DNA from: Aerococcaceae bacterium DSM 111176
GTDB taxonomy: Bacteria; Bacillota; Bacilli; Lactobacillales; Aerococcaceae
NCBI GenBank assembly: GCA_015863215.1
Contig: JACBXN010000012.1
Span: 102,715 to 166,714, forward strand
Reading direction: 5' to 3'
DNA: 64,000 nucleotides
Shown here: piece after piece, positions 28,967 through 38,520 of the stretch
How positions within the stretch are numbered: the first letter of the stretch is position 1
How the letters are laid out: every line of letters begins with the position of its first letter
Position numbers and translations under genes: made by a program
Notes under the pieces: model-generated
Told to the model about the DNA's origin: nothing
Databases searched by the model: none
Seen by the model: only the letters and a program-made list of their open reading frames with translations

Positions 28967-30253
28967 ATGACAGTAAATTTTGAAGAAAAAGACAACAAAG
29001 GAATTATTACATTTGAAATTCCTCGTGAAGAAGTTAAAAAAGGTTTAGATTACGCGTTTAACCGTGTAAAAGGAACTTTAAATGTACCAGGTTTCCGTAA
29101 AGGGAAAGTTCCTCGTCAAATTTTCAATAACCTATATGGTGAAGAATCTTTATATAATGATGCTTTAGATCATGTATTACCAGCAGCTTATGAAGCAGCG
29201 GTAAATGAATCAGGTCGTTCATCTGATATCTATGGTCAACCAGAAATGGACATCAAATCAATCGAAAAAGGTCAACCTTGGGTATTAGAAGCAACTGTTA
29301 ATTTAAAACCTGAAGTAAAATTAGGTGAATATAAATCATTAGAAGTTGAAAAACAAGATACTGAAGTGACTGAAGAGGAAGTTAACGAAGCAATCGAAAC
29401 AGAACGTCAAAACTTAGCTGAATTAGTATTAAAAGACTCAGCAGCTGAAGAAGGCGATACTGTTGTTATTGACTATTCTGGATCAGTTGACGGCGAAAAA
29501 TTCGATGGCGGAACTGCTGAAAACCATTCATTAGAATTAGGTTCAGGTTCATTCATTCCAGGATTTGAAGAGCAATTAGTTGGTGTAGAACCAGGAGCAG
29601 AAGTAGCAGTAAATGTAACTTTCCCTGAAGACTATCACGCTGAAGATTTAGCTGGTAAAGAAGCAGTTTTCGAGACTAAAGTTCACGAAATTAAAACAAA
29701 ACAATTACCAGAATTAGATGACGACTTCGCACAAGATGTTGATGACGAAGTTGAAACATTAGAAGAATTAATCAACAAAAAACGTGTTCAATTAGAAGAA
29801 GCTAAGGCAGCTCAAGCTAAAGAAATCGAAGACGATGAAGCATTACGTCAAGCGGTTGAAAATGCTGAAGTTGTTGGTGGCGTTCCTTATGACATGACGC
29901 ATGAAGAAATTCACCGTCAAATGGATTACTTCTTAAACAACTTAAGCCGTCAAGGTATTAATCCAGAAATGTATTATCAAATCACTGGAACTACTGAAAT
30001 GGACTTACACGAACAATTTGAAGAAGATGCAGAATTACGCACTAAGACTAACTTAGTTTTAGAAGCAATTGCAAAAACTGAAAATATTGAAGTTTCAGAC
30101 GCTGAAATTCAAGAAGAAATTGAATCATTAGCAGTTCAATACGGATTACCAGCTGACCAAGTTCGTAATTTTGTAACAGAAGACATGTTATCTTCAGATG
30201 TGAAAATGAAAAAAGCAATGAGCACAATCATTGACACAAAAGTACAAAAATAA
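28967..30253 (+). CDS. tig: Trigger factor (ribosome-bound chaperone, PPIase)
   Basis: A 428-residue chaperone. The N-terminal ribosome-binding domain contains GFRKGKVPRQIF (the GFRxGKxP signature, residues about 43-54). An FKBP-like prolyl isomerase domain (about 160-245) has VVIDYSGSVDGEKFDGG and GSGSFIPGFEEQLVG. The C-terminal arms form the substrate cradle. The length matches the family. A GGAGG site precedes the ATG. clpX follows, an order shared by many Firmicutes. Confidence 0.98.
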   Translation: MTVNFEEKDNKGIITFEIPREEVKKGLDYAFNRVKGTLNVPGFRKGKVPRQIFNNLYGEESLYNDALDHVLPAAYEAAVNESGRSSDIYGQPEMDIKSIEKGQPWVLEATVNLKPEVKLGEYKSLEVEKQDTEVTEEEVNEAIETERQNLAELVLKDSAAEEGDTVVIDYSGSVDGEKFDGGTAENHSLELGSGSFIPGFEEQLVGVEPGAEVAVNVTFPEDYHAEDLAGKEAVFETKVHEIKTKQLPELDDDFAQDVDDEVETLEELINKKRVQLEEAKAAQAKEIEDDEALRQAVENAEVVGGVPYDMTHEEIHRQMDYFLNNLSRQGINPEMYYQITGTTEMDLHEQFEEDAELRTKTNLVLEAIAKTENIEVSDAEIQEEIESLAVQYGLPADQVRNFVTEDMLSSDVKMKKAMSTIIDTKVQK

Positions 30254-30277
30254 GATAATAGAGTAAATAAATAATGT

Positions 30278-30329
30278 GAGGGATTGCAATTAGTCGTTGA
30301 TATTTGGCTCAATTGCGTCCCTCTTTCTT
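30278..30329 (+). terminator. Terminator between tig and clpX
   Basis: GAGGGATTGCAATT (30278-30291) pairs with AATTGCGTCCCTC (30311-30323), with a small internal mismatch and a 19-nt loop, then TTTCTT. I see no good promoter between it and clpX, so some read-through to clpX is likely. Confidence 0.8.
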
Positions 30330-30353
30330 ATTAAATAGCGAAGGGAGAGTCAT

Positions 30354-31598
30354 ATGGTAAATACTGACTTTGAAGAATTCCACTGTTCATTTTGTGGTAA
30401 ATCACAAAATGAAGTAAATAAAATTATCGCTGGTCCGGATGTATATATTTGTGATGAGTGTGTAGACTTATGTAGCACAATTATTGAGGACGAATTGCGA
30501 TCTGAAACATCTTTTGAAGATTTCCAAATGTTAACACCACAAGAAATTGTAAACCATTTAGATCAATATGTTATTGGTCAAGATGAAGCTAAGAAAAATT
30601 TAGCTGTAGCAGTTTATAATCACTATAAACGAATTACGTATAATACTGACTCAACAGATGTTGAATTACAAAAGAGTAATATTGCTCTAATTGGACCAAC
30701 AGGTTCAGGTAAGACATTCTTAGCTCAAAGTTTAGCACGTATTTTAAATGTGCCATTTGCTATTGCAGATGCAACGACTTTAACAGAGGCAGGATATGTT
30801 GGGGAAGATGTTGAAAATATCTTACTTAAATTAGTACAAGCGGCTGATTATGATGTTGACCGCGCAGAACATGGAATCATCTACATTGATGAGATTGATA
30901 AAATTGCTCGTAAGAGTGAAAATGTCTCTATCACACGTGACGTTTCAGGTGAAGGTGTACAACAAGCTTTACTTAAAATTTTAGAGGGTACAACTGCTAA
31001 TATCCCACCTAAAGGTGGCCGTAAGCATCCAGGACAAGATTTTATTCAAATGGATACATCACAAATTTTATTTATTGTTGGTGGAGCATTTGATGGTATC
31101 GAAACAATTATTAAAGAACGTTTAGGTTCAAAAGTAATCGGTTTTGGTGCAGATAATACAAAATTACAAGACAGCGATGCTGTAATGCAACAAGCAAGTC
31201 CAGAGGACTTATTAAAATTTGGTTTAATTCCAGAATTTATTGGCCGTTTACCAATTTTAGCTGTTTTAAATAAATTAACTGAAAAAGACTTAATTGCAAT
31301 TTTAACTGAGCCAAGAAATGCCCTTGTTAAACAATATCAAGAGTTATTATCAATGGAAGAGATTGAGTTAGATTTCGAAGAGGAAGCGTTAACTGCCATT
31401 GCTAAATTAGCAATTGAACGTAACACAGGTGCTCGTGGTTTAAGATCAATTATCGAATCAGTAATGTTAGACATTATGTTTGAAGTACCTACCAGAGAAG
31501 ATGTTGTTAAAGTTCAAATTACGAAGGACACAGTTGAAAACAAAACAGCACCGAAATATTTCGATGAAGATGGTAATATCATAGAAGAAAGCAAGTGA
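30354..31598 (+). CDS. clpX: ClpX, ATPase subunit of the ClpXP protease
   Basis: A 414-residue AAA+ unfoldase. The N-terminal zinc-binding domain uses Cys11, Cys14, Cys33 and Cys36. The AAA+ domain has Walker A GPTGSGKT and Walker [11 protein letters not shown], plus the ClpP-docking IGF loop (KVIGFGAD) and sensor regions such as [11 protein letters not shown]. The ATG is preceded by AAGGGAG. Only 4 bp separate it from engB, as in many Gram-positives. Confidence 0.98.
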   Translation: MVNTDFEEFHCSFCGKSQNEVNKIIAGPDVYICDECVDLCSTIIEDELRSETSFEDFQMLTPQEIVNHLDQYVIGQDEAKKNLAVAVYNHYKRITYNTDSTDVELQKSNIALIGPTGSGKTFLAQSLARILNVPFAIADATTLTEAGYVGEDVENILLKLVQAADYDVDRAEHGIIYIDEIDKIARKSENVSITRDVSGEGVQQALLKILEGTTANIPPKGGRKHPGQDFIQMDTSQILFIVGGAFDGIETIIKERLGSKVIGFGADNTKLQDSDAVMQQASPEDLLKFGLIPEFIGRLPILAVLNKLTEKDLIAILTEPRNALVKQYQELLSMEEIELDFEEEALTAIAKLAIERNTGARGLRSIIESVMLDIMFEVPTREDVVKVQITKDTVENKTAPKYFDEDGNIIEESK

Positions 31599-31602
31599 TA
31601 AA

Positions 31603-32199
31603 ATGCATGTCCATACCGCAGAAATAACAACAAGTGCAGTCGATCCGAATTCTTATCCAGAGGCAACATTACCTGAGATTGCACTGGCAGGCCGTTCAAA
31701 TGTTGGGAAATCAAGTTTTATTAATAAAATGATCCAACGAAGTGGCTTGGCAAGAACGTCAGGCCAACCAGGTAAAACACAAACATTAAATTTCTATACA
31801 ATCAATGAAGCATTTAGATTTGTGGATGTACCTGGGTATGGATATGCTCGTGTATCTAAAACAAGCCGTGAGAAATGGTTTGGCATGATTCAACAGTATC
31901 TTGAAACAAGAGAAAATTTGGAATTATTATTACTCTTAATGGATGCACGTCATGAGCCAACACAATTAGATCAAGAAATGTATGCATATGCTGAAACGCT
32001 AGATATTCCATATGCGATCATACTAACAAAAGTCGACAAAATTAAGAAAAGTCAGTTAAATAAACATTTATCTATGTATAAAAAGGCACTTAATTTACCT
32101 ACGACCGACGCTTTATTTATGTTCTCATCACAAACAGGTGAGGGAGCAGAGGATGTCTGGGATGTTATTGAATCAATTGCCTTAACTGACGAAGAGTAA
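31603..32199 (+). CDS. engB: Ribosome-biogenesis GTPase EngB (YsxC/YihA)
   Basis: A 198-residue single-domain GTPase that helps build the 50S subunit. It contains GRSNVGKSSFIN, the switch-region TSGQPGKTQTLNFY, DVPGYGYA and LTKVDK, all diagnostic. The gap after clpX is 4 bp and before dnaG 13 bp, so it lies within one transcription unit with both. Confidence 0.97.
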   Translation: MHVHTAEITTSAVDPNSYPEATLPEIALAGRSNVGKSSFINKMIQRSGLARTSGQPGKTQTLNFYTINEAFRFVDVPGYGYARVSKTSREKWFGMIQQYLETRENLELLLLLMDARHEPTQLDQEMYAYAETLDIPYAIILTKVDKIKKSQLNKHLSMYKKALNLPTTDALFMFSSQTGEGAEDVWDVIESIALTDEE

Positions 32200-32212
32200 A
32201 AGGAGTGAGGAC

Positions 32213-34048
32213 ATGAGTCGTATTCCTGAAGAGACGATTCAACAGATTAAACAAAGCGTTGATATTGTTGACGTGGTTAATCAATATGTCCACTTAACTA
32301 AACGAGGCAGTAATTACACTTGTTCTTGTCCATTTCATGAGGATAATAATCCTTCATTTTCTGTTTCGCAAACCAAGCAAATATTTAAGTGTTTTAGTTG
32401 TGGACGTGGAGGAACGGTCTTTCGTTTTCTCCAAGAAATTGAAGGGATTTCCTTTGTCGAAGCGGTTCAAAAAACTGCTGAATTCGGTGATTTACCATTC
32501 CAGATTGATACTTATCAAAAACCGGTAGAACCGTCACATCAAGCTGCATTAGATATTCACCGTAAGACACAAGAGTTTTATCATTATTACTTAACAAAGA
32601 CGGTAAATGGTGAACAAGCTTTAAATTATTTATTAAATCGTGATATGAATATTCAAACCATTGATCAATTTCAATTAGGTTTAGCCCCATTAAATTCGGA
32701 TGTCTTGCATCAGTTTTTACAAAAAGAAGGTTTTAATGATATTCAATTATTAGAATCGGGCATATTTTATCAAACAGATGATAAGAAGATGGTCGATCGT
32801 TTTAGAGGCCGAATTATAATCCCATTACGCAATGGCAAAGGGGAGCCTATCGCCTTTTCTGGTCGAATCTTTGATGATAAAGCCCCCCAACAAAATGCCA
32901 AATATTTAAATTCGCCGCAAACAGCTATCTTTGATAAATCGAAATTACTATTTAACTTAGATTTGGCTAAACCGAAAATGCAGCAGACGAAGGAAGTATT
33001 GGTCTGTGAAGGGTATATGGATGTCATTGCTCTATCCCAAGCAGGATTTAATAATGCAGTGGCAACAATGGGGACAAGCTTAACAGAACAACACTTAAAT
33101 CAATTAAGTCGTTTAAATAATAGCATTTATTTCATTTTTGATGGGGATGCTGCTGGTCAAAAAGCGACGATGCGTGCATTTGAACTCTCCAGTGCGTTTC
33201 CACAAGCAGAGTATAAAGCCATTATTATCCCACAAAATATGGACCCAGATGATTGGATAAAGGAACGAGGAACAGATTCATTCCAACGTTTAATAAACCA
33301 AGCCTTATCTAGCTATGATTATCAAAAAGAATATTACAAAACAACTTATAATTTAGATGATGAACGCCAACTGGCTAAATATATTGAGCAACTGGTACAG
33401 TTAGTCTTAACAATTGATTCACCTATTGAACAACAATTAAGAATCATTGACATCAGTGATGAATTTAATATTGATGAATCAATATTAAAGGAACAAGTTG
33501 CCCGGTTGAAGCAACAAGATTATAGTGCTCCTGTGACATATTATGAAGAACCCAATTATGACCAAGAAGTCGTTTCGCCAGAACCAGTAACTACTCAAAC
33601 CGTTTGGCAAATAACTTCACAACCAGCCTTTCAAAGTGAAAAGTATTTCTTGTTTATGCTTATCTATCAGGAAGCAGCTTGGAATTACTTAGCCACACTT
33701 GATTCGCCTGTTCTTTTGATAAATGATATTTCATGTGAAGCTTATGCCTCATTGCAGAATCATTATTACGATGAAGGACATCAAATTCCATTAACCGGTA
33801 TTAGTCATTCTATTGAGAATGAACAATTACAATACTTCTTCAATCAATTATTATGGGAATATGAGCTCTTTGAATTCGATGAGCAAGCAATGATTGATAC
33901 CTTGCTCGCGATTGAGAGAGAATTCATCCAGATTGAGATTAAAAAATTGACCGAAGAATTATCCAAAGCCCAAATGTCCCAAGAATATGGACGCTTAAAT
34001 GAAATAATTATAGAAATCAGTCGATTAAATCACCAAATTAAACATTAG
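32213..34048 (+). CDS. dnaG: DNA primase DnaG
   Basis: A 611-residue primase. The zinc-binding domain has Cys39, His42, Cys60 and Cys63 ([11 protein letters not shown] and [10 protein letters not shown]). The RNA polymerase core (about 115-420) has the TOPRIM motif [13 protein letters not shown] and the metal-binding FDGDAAGQ. The C-terminal part (from about 450) is the divergent helicase-binding domain. An AAGGAGTGAGG stretch precedes the ATG. rpoD follows after 11 bp, the core of the classical macromolecular-synthesis operon; rpsU is not present. Confidence 0.97.
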   Translation: MSRIPEETIQQIKQSVDIVDVVNQYVHLTKRGSNYTCSCPFHEDNNPSFSVSQTKQIFKCFSCGRGGTVFRFLQEIEGISFVEAVQKTAEFGDLPFQIDTYQKPVEPSHQAALDIHRKTQEFYHYYLTKTVNGEQALNYLLNRDMNIQTIDQFQLGLAPLNSDVLHQFLQKEGFNDIQLLESGIFYQTDDKKMVDRFRGRIIIPLRNGKGEPIAFSGRIFDDKAPQQNAKYLNSPQTAIFDKSKLLFNLDLAKPKMQQTKEVLVCEGYMDVIALSQAGFNNAVATMGTSLTEQHLNQLSRLNNSIYFIFDGDAAGQKATMRAFELSSAFPQAEYKAIIIPQNMDPDDWIKERGTDSFQRLINQALSSYDYQKEYYKTTYNLDDERQLAKYIEQLVQLVLTIDSPIEQQLRIIDISDEFNIDESILKEQVARLKQQDYSAPVTYYEEPNYDQEVVSPEPVTTQTVWQITSQPAFQSEKYFLFMLIYQEAAWNYLATLDSPVLLINDISCEAYASLQNHYYDEGHQIPLTGISHSIENEQLQYFFNQLLWEYELFEFDEQAMIDTLLAIEREFIQIEIKKLTEELSKAQMSQEYGRLNEIIIEISRLNHQIKH

Positions 34049-34059
34049 GGGGAGATTTT

Positions 34060-35187
34060 ATGGCAGACAATAAAGAAGTGAAAACTGACTTAACACTGAC
34101 CGTTGATCAAGCTACCAAAAAATTGATTAGCGAGAAAAAAGTTTTCGGTCAAATTCATTATGATGAATTAACAGATACAATTGCCACACCTTACAAACTA
34201 GATGCCAATGCGATGGATAAATTAATCCAACAAGTAGAAGACCAAGGAATCGCAGTTGTCGGCGATGATGGAGGTCCTACTAAACAGCAAATGGTAAGTG
34301 CTGAAGAGACGTCATTACAAAATGATACAACAGCATCAAAAGCTACCCAATCAAAAATCAAAGTAAGTGACCCCGTTCGTATGTATTTAAAAGAAATTGG
34401 ACGCGTTGACTTATTAACTGCCGATGAAGAGGTAGCGATCGCTAAACGTATCGAAGAAGGCGATGAATTAGCTAAACAAGAATTAGCTGAAGCAAACTTA
34501 CGTTTAGTCGTGTCTATTGCTAAACGCTATGTTGGCCGTGGTATGTCTTTCTTAGATTTAATCCAAGAAGGTAACATGGGATTAATGAAAGCCGTTGAGA
34601 AATTCGACTATACTAAAGGATTCAAATTCTCAACTTACGCAACTTGGTGGATTCGTCAAGCAATTACTCGTGCAATTGCTGACCAAGCGCGTACGATTCG
34701 TATTCCGGTACATATGGTCGAAACAATTAATAAATTAATCCGTACGCAACGTAATTTATTACAAGACTTAGGCCGTGAACCGACACCTGAGGAAATTGGT
34801 GCAGAAATGGATTTACCAACTGAAAAAGTACGTGAAATCCTAAAAATTGCCCAAGAACCAGTTTCACTTGAAACACCAATCGGTGAAGAGGATGATTCAC
34901 ATTTAGGTGACTTTATCGAGGATGAAGGTGCAATGAGTCCTGAAGCATTTACTTCAAGTTCGCTATTACGTGAACAATTAGAGGACGTGCTGGAAACATT
35001 AACTGACCGTGAAGAAAATGTCTTACGTTTACGTTTCGGTTTAGATGATGGAAACATCCGCACCCTTGAACAAGTAGGTAAAGTATTCGGAGTAACTCGT
35101 GAGCGTATTCGTCAAATCGAAGCAAAAGCTTTACGTAAATTACGCCACCCATCTCGTTCAAAACAATTAAAAGACTTCCTAGAGTAG
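34060..35187 (+). CDS. rpoD: Primary sigma factor RpoD (SigA)
   Basis: A 375-residue housekeeping sigma factor. Region 1.2 starts at [16 protein letters not shown]. Region 2 has [20 protein letters not shown] and [17 protein letters not shown] (regions 2.3-2.4, -10 recognition). Region 3 has [13 protein letters not shown]. Region 4.2 has [21 protein letters not shown] (-35 recognition). The length matches Gram-positive SigA. It is transcribed with dnaG and ends at a strong terminator. Confidence 0.98.
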   Translation: MADNKEVKTDLTLTVDQATKKLISEKKVFGQIHYDELTDTIATPYKLDANAMDKLIQQVEDQGIAVVGDDGGPTKQQMVSAEETSLQNDTTASKATQSKIKVSDPVRMYLKEIGRVDLLTADEEVAIAKRIEEGDELAKQELAEANLRLVVSIAKRYVGRGMSFLDLIQEGNMGLMKAVEKFDYTKGFKFSTYATWWIRQAITRAIADQARTIRIPVHMVETINKLIRTQRNLLQDLGREPTPEEIGAEMDLPTEKVREILKIAQEPVSLETPIGEEDDSHLGDFIEDEGAMSPEAFTSSSLLREQLEDVLETLTDREENVLRLRFGLDDGNIRTLEQVGKVFGVTRERIRQIEAKALRKLRHPSRSKQLKDFLE

Positions 35188-35195
35188 GAGTAAAC

Positions 35196-35225
35196 TGGCT
35201 GGTCCTTTGGGGCCGGCTTTTTGTT
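35196..35225 (+). terminator. Terminator after rpoD
   Basis: GGCTGGTCC, loop TTTG, GGGCCGGC (to 35217), then TTTTTGTTTT. Confidence 0.9.
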
Positions 35226-35250
35226 TTCAGAATAAATATGTGTAATAATC

Positions 35251-35289
35251 AAAATCCCCATCCTCAATCAATTGGAGGATAGGGATTTT
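35251..35289. terminator. Bidirectional terminator between rpoD and the dehydrogenase
   Basis: AAAATCCC-CATCCTC (from 35251) pairs with GAGGAT-AGGGATTTT (to 35289). The stem is flanked by A on the left and T on the right, so it can stop transcripts from both sides. Confidence 0.85.
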
Positions 35290-35305
35290 ATGTTACTTAT
35301 ATAGT

Positions 35306-36355
35306 CTAATCTTCACCAGATAGTTTTACTAAAATTTTGGCTTGGGATTTATTATTAGATAATTCTTCAAAACCTTTATCTACAATGTCTTCAAGTTCAA
35401 TCAGACCGGTAATAATTTCACCTGGATCAATTTGACCGGTTGAAATTAAATGTTGGGTAATCTCAAAGATATCATCCTCATATGCTAAAGATGATGCGAT
35501 GTTTACACCACTCGCAGTAAGAATCATTGGGTTAAATTCGAAAGGTTGTTCGAAAATGGAAACGATGGTTACTTTTCCTCTAGGACGGGTTGATTGAATA
35601 GATTGTTCTAAAGTAATTGGCACACCTGCTACTTCAAATGTACGGTCTACACCAAATGGATAAAATTGTTTAATAAATTCCACTGGATTGGTTTCACCCG
35701 AATTAATAGCATGGGTTGCTCCGATTTTTTTGGCGATTTCTAGGCGTTCTCCTGATAAGTCGAATACAAAGATGTCTTTAGCGCCGGCAGCTTTTACAGC
35801 TAAAATTTGAGCGAGTCCAATTGGACCAGCACCATAAATAGCAACGGATTCTCCGAACTTCATCTCTGATTCACGGACTGCCTGAACAGCGACTGCAACA
35901 GGTTCGATTGTCGCTGCTAATTTAAGAGGAGTATCTCCAACTTTAACAACATTTTTCGCTTCAACAATGCTGTAATCTGCAAAACCACCATCTGCACCTA
36001 ATCCATAAAATGTAAAGCCTTGATACATATCCACTAGCCCCTCATCAGCGACACCACCTGTAATTAGTGGATTCACTGCAACACGGTCACCAACATTGAT
36101 ATCTTTAACATTTTCGCCAACTTCCTCAACTACACCTGAATACTCATGTCCCATAGTAATAGGGCGTTCTTGACCCGTTAATGGATCCGGACCATCTCCT
36201 GGGATTGTCATCGGTCCGGCTAAATATTCATGTAAATCTGACCCACAAATACCTGTCCATGCTACTCTAATTTTAACTTGATTTTCTTTTAATTCAGGAA
36301 TATCGATCTCTTCAACACGCACGTCTTTTTTACTATAGAATCTTGCTGCTCTCAT
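35306..36355 (-). CDS. Zinc-type alcohol dehydrogenase, 2,3-butanediol dehydrogenase-like
   Basis: A 349-residue medium-chain dehydrogenase. The catalytic zinc site is present (Cys37 in GICGSDLHEY; GHEYSG). A Rossmann NAD-binding stretch is seen (GAGPIGLAQILAVKAAG). The HEYLAGPMTIP....PLTGQERPITMGHE region resembles (R,R)-butanediol dehydrogenase BdhA. The four cysteines of the structural zinc lobe are absent, as in BdhA. The substrate (acetoin/butanediol or another secondary alcohol) is inferred. AAGGAGTG precedes the ATG. It is the only gene of this strand between 1 and 47 kb. Confidence 0.87.
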   Translation of the reverse strand: MRAARFYSKKDVRVEEIDIPELKENQVKIRVAWTGICGSDLHEYLAGPMTIPGDGPDPLTGQERPITMGHEYSGVVEEVGENVKDINVGDRVAVNPLITGGVADEGLVDMYQGFTFYGLGADGGFADYSIVEAKNVVKVGDTPLKLAATIEPVAVAVQAVRESEMKFGESVAIYGAGPIGLAQILAVKAAGAKDIFVFDLSGERLEIAKKIGATHAINSGETNPVEFIKQFYPFGVDRTFEVAGVPITLEQSIQSTRPRGKVTIVSIFEQPFEFNPMILTASGVNIASSLAYEDDIFEITQHLISTGQIDPGEIITGLIELEDIVDKGFEELSNNKSQAKILVKLSGED

Positions 36356-36385
36356 TCAAACACTCCTTTTTATTTCAATAATTAA

Positions 36386-36391
36386 ATTTTA
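36386..36391 (-). promoter_or_regulatory. Possible -10 of the dehydrogenase promoter
   Basis: On the minus strand TGT-TAAAAT forms an extended -10 about 31 bp upstream of the ATG. The -35 is weak. Confidence 0.45.
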
Positions 36392-36429
36392 ACAACAAAA
36401 ATGAAACTAAGCAACTGATATGGTGGTGG

Positions 36430-36461
36430 TTGTGAATGGATTAAGTTTTCAAAATTCACAA
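36430..36461. repeat. Inverted repeat with Rex-like half-sites
   Basis: TTGTGAAT (36430-36437) and ATTCACAA (36454-36461) are perfect 8-bp arms separated by 16 nt. The half-sites equal those of the redox repressor Rex (TTGTGAA/TTCACAA), but a Rex site has a much shorter gap. It lies 75-106 bp upstream of the dehydrogenase start. Confidence 0.5.
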
Positions 36462-36498
36462 TTAATGAATTAGAAGAGACAATTTTACTAGTATTTTT

Positions 36499-36635
36499 CA
36501 AAACTAAAGTTAGATAAAGCGGATAGTTTTGACGTTTACCTTGGGGTTATTAAAACTAAAGTCAGATTAAGTTATTAGTTTTGACGCTATCATCAAATCT
36601 GACAAAACTAAAGACCATTTTAGTCTGAAGTTTTG
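36499..36635. repeat. Tandem hairpin array A: three units, 52-bp period
   Basis: Three units start at 36499, 36551 and 36603 (exactly 52 bp apart). Each is an inverted repeat: CAAAACTA ... TAGTTTTG (units 1 and 2, inner sequence AAGTyAGATwAAG) and CAAAACTA ... AAGTTTTG (unit 3). The arms are conserved, the centres less so. No T-runs suit terminators. It lies in the divergent region between the dehydrogenase gene and trmK. Confidence 0.85.
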
Positions 36636-36710
36636 AAACCATATCATCAAGACCAAAAGTATATTTAGATAAAGAAAATATCAGTATGACTTACAGTTAA
36701 ATTAAAGCTC

Positions 36711-36853
36711 ATTCGGCTAACTCAAAACGAAGTACAGAGTTCACCGAAAAATCAGCACGATATTCAGCGAACTCCAATGCTAAAGCGGAGTTCACCGAAA
36801 AAACGCCATCCTATTCGGTGAACGCAACACTAATAACGGCGTTCCCCGAAAAA
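36711..36853. repeat. Tandem hairpin array B: three units, 51-bp period
   Basis: Three units start at 36711, 36762 and 36813 (exactly 51 bp apart). Each has a left arm like ATTCGGTGAACTC and a right arm like GAGTTCACCGAAAAA, with about 13 unrelated bases between. Unit 3 has changed in both arms (GAACGC/GCGTTC), which keeps the pairing. It is unrelated in sequence to array A, 75 bp away. Confidence 0.87.
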
Positions 36854-36932
36854 GCATAATTTTCCACAGATTTTCCAGAGTTTATTGTCGTTAACTAGAG
36901 GTGAAATTTATAGAATATAGTTTGTCTGGAAT

Positions 36933-36961
36933 TAGTCAAATAAAGGGGAATATGCTAAAAT
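36933..36961 (+). promoter_or_regulatory. trmK promoter
   Basis: TAGTCA (36933-36938), 17-bp spacer, TAAAAT (36956-36961) with an extended -10 TGC. Confidence 0.6.
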
Positions 36962-36994
36962 TGAGAATGAAATGAATCATGTGAGGAGCAATTT

Positions 36995-37714
36995 ATGAAC
37001 TCAGAACAATTATCAAGTCGCTTGCAATCTGTCAGCGATTTTATTATTCAATACGGTCAAAATCCGATTCGTCTAGCGGATATCGGGACCGACCATGCCT
37101 ATTTACCAAGCTATTTAGTTCAACAAGACAAAATAGAATTTGCAATCGCGGGAGATGTGGTTAAAGGACCATTTGAATCTGCGGTGAATGAAGTGAAATC
37201 ACAAGGATTAACTGACCAAATTTCAGTTCGGTTAGGTGATGGTCTAGAAGTCATTCAAGCAGAGGATAATATTAATACGATTTCCATTTGTGGAATGGGT
37301 GGGACACTTATTCGAAATATCATCGAATCCGGTAAGAATCATTTGCCTGACACACACTTATTGGTATTACAACCTAATATCGGTGAACCTGGCCTGCGTG
37401 AATGGTTGAGTGACAATCAGTATAAAATATTTGACGAGACGGTAATTATTGATGGGCGTCATGACTATGAAATTATCGTAGCAGAAACAACGTCTGATAC
37501 GATTCCAATCACTTACGAAGAGAAATTATTTGGTCCAGTGAATTTAGTCAAACGAACGAATGAGTTTTATTTAAAATGGGAACGTGATTTAGCCCATCGT
37601 GAGAGAATTTATAACCAAATTAAACAAGCTGATCAACCAAATTCTGATAAGTTACAGGAATTAGAACAAGCAATGACAGCAATCAAGGAGGTATTAGAGC
37701 GTGGCACACATTAA
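36995..37714 (+). CDS. trmK: tRNA (adenine22-N1)-methyltransferase TrmK
   Basis: A 239-residue SAM-dependent methyltransferase that makes m1A22 in tRNA. The N-terminal Rossmann domain has LADIGTDHAYLPSYLV (SAM motif I), AIAGDVVKGPFESA and ICGMGGTLIRNI. A C-terminal coiled-coil tail follows (about 185-239). The length fits TrmK/YqfN. It has GAGGAG before the ATG and overlaps the next gene by 14 bp; trmK next to a Nif3-like gene after rpoD is the normal Firmicutes order, here interrupted by the dehydrogenase and repeat arrays. Confidence 0.95.
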   Translation: MNSEQLSSRLQSVSDFIIQYGQNPIRLADIGTDHAYLPSYLVQQDKIEFAIAGDVVKGPFESAVNEVKSQGLTDQISVRLGDGLEVIQAEDNINTISICGMGGTLIRNIIESGKNHLPDTHLLVLQPNIGEPGLREWLSDNQYKIFDETVIIDGRHDYEIIVAETTSDTIPITYEEKLFGPVNLVKRTNEFYLKWERDLAHRERIYNQIKQADQPNSDKLQELEQAMTAIKEVLERGTH

Positions 37715-38507
37715 TTTTCAGACTTTAATCAACTTTTTGGAAGCCGAATTCCCACCAGAAATCGCTGAAGATTGGGATAAAATTGGCATTCATTTTGGCG
37801 GACGAAATCAACCAGTTAAAAAGGTAATGACAGCATTAGATGCTAGACCTGCTACAGTTAAAGAAGCAATTGATAAAGGTGTTGATACTTTAGTTGTTCA
37901 TCATCCGCCATTATTTAATCCTATCAAACGTTTTAACATAGACAATCACCCAGTGGAAATGTATGCAGATATTATTAAGAATGATCTTAATATCTATGCA
38001 ATGCATACCAATGTTGACCGTGCTAAGGGTGGAATGAATGATTGGCTAGCAAATGCTCTCCAGTTAAACAACATTCAACCATTTAGAGATTCTGAAGAAG
38101 CTAAGGAAGTATCATTAGCTCGAATTGGTCAATTAGACCAACCTTTAAATCAATCAGAGTTAATTCAGCATGTCAAACAATCATTAGGTCTAGAACACCT
38201 TTTATTCGTTGAAGCTGAAGAAAAAGATTCTTATCAATCAGTTATGATTGTAGGTGGAGCAGGTTCAAGTTTCTTAAATCAAGTACTTGAAGCCAAACCA
38301 GACGTCTATATAACAGGTGACGTCACTTTTCATGATGCTCAAGAATACCATGAGCAGGGCGTGACATTAATCGATGCTGGTCACTATATTGAACAAATTT
38401 TTAATGAGAAGATGGCCGAACTCCTATCAAATTGGGTCATTGAAAATGATTATCCAATTGAGGTAATCGCATCAGAAGCTTCAACAAATCCATATCGTAT
38501 CGTTTAG
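37701..38507 (+). CDS. Nif3-like dinuclear metal-centre protein (YqfO short form)
   Basis: A 268-residue protein of the Nif3/YqfO/YbgI family. Metal-binding motifs are LVVHHPPLFNP, YAMHTNVDRAKGGMN and GDVTFHDAQ. It lacks the ~100-residue PII-like insert of B. subtilis YqfO (about 370 residues), so it is the compact form. The exact activity is uncertain (some members are GTP cyclohydrolase-like). The start is GTG at 37701 with AAGGAGG nine bases upstream, inside the end of trmK. Confidence 0.92.
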   Translation: MAHINFQTLINFLEAEFPPEIAEDWDKIGIHFGGRNQPVKKVMTALDARPATVKEAIDKGVDTLVVHHPPLFNPIKRFNIDNHPVEMYADIIKNDLNIYAMHTNVDRAKGGMNDWLANALQLNNIQPFRDSEEAKEVSLARIGQLDQPLNQSELIQHVKQSLGLEHLLFVEAEEKDSYQSVMIVGGAGSSFLNQVLEAKPDVYITGDVTFHDAQEYHEQGVTLIDAGHYIEQIFNEKMAELLSNWVIENDYPIEVIASEASTNPYRIV

Positions 38508-38520
38508 AAAGAGGCAATTT

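Noticed and set aside
34656..35063. 135-residue minus-strand frame opposite rpoD
   Set aside because: Ser/Arg-rich antisense shadow of the conserved sigma factor gene.
35306..36355. Horizontal insertion of the dehydrogenase gene between rpoD and trmK
   Set aside because: The gene interrupts a usual gene order, but I see no transposase, integrase, direct repeats or clear composition change to support a transfer.
36499..36853. Possible small CRISPR array
   Set aside because: Units are imperfect inverted repeats, whole units are repeated including the centres, only three copies each, spacers are not unique, and no cas genes are near.
36499..36853. Tandem terminators
   Set aside because: The hairpins are not followed by T-runs on the plus strand and are preceded, not followed, by T on the minus strand; the neighbouring genes diverge, so no transcript needs to stop here.
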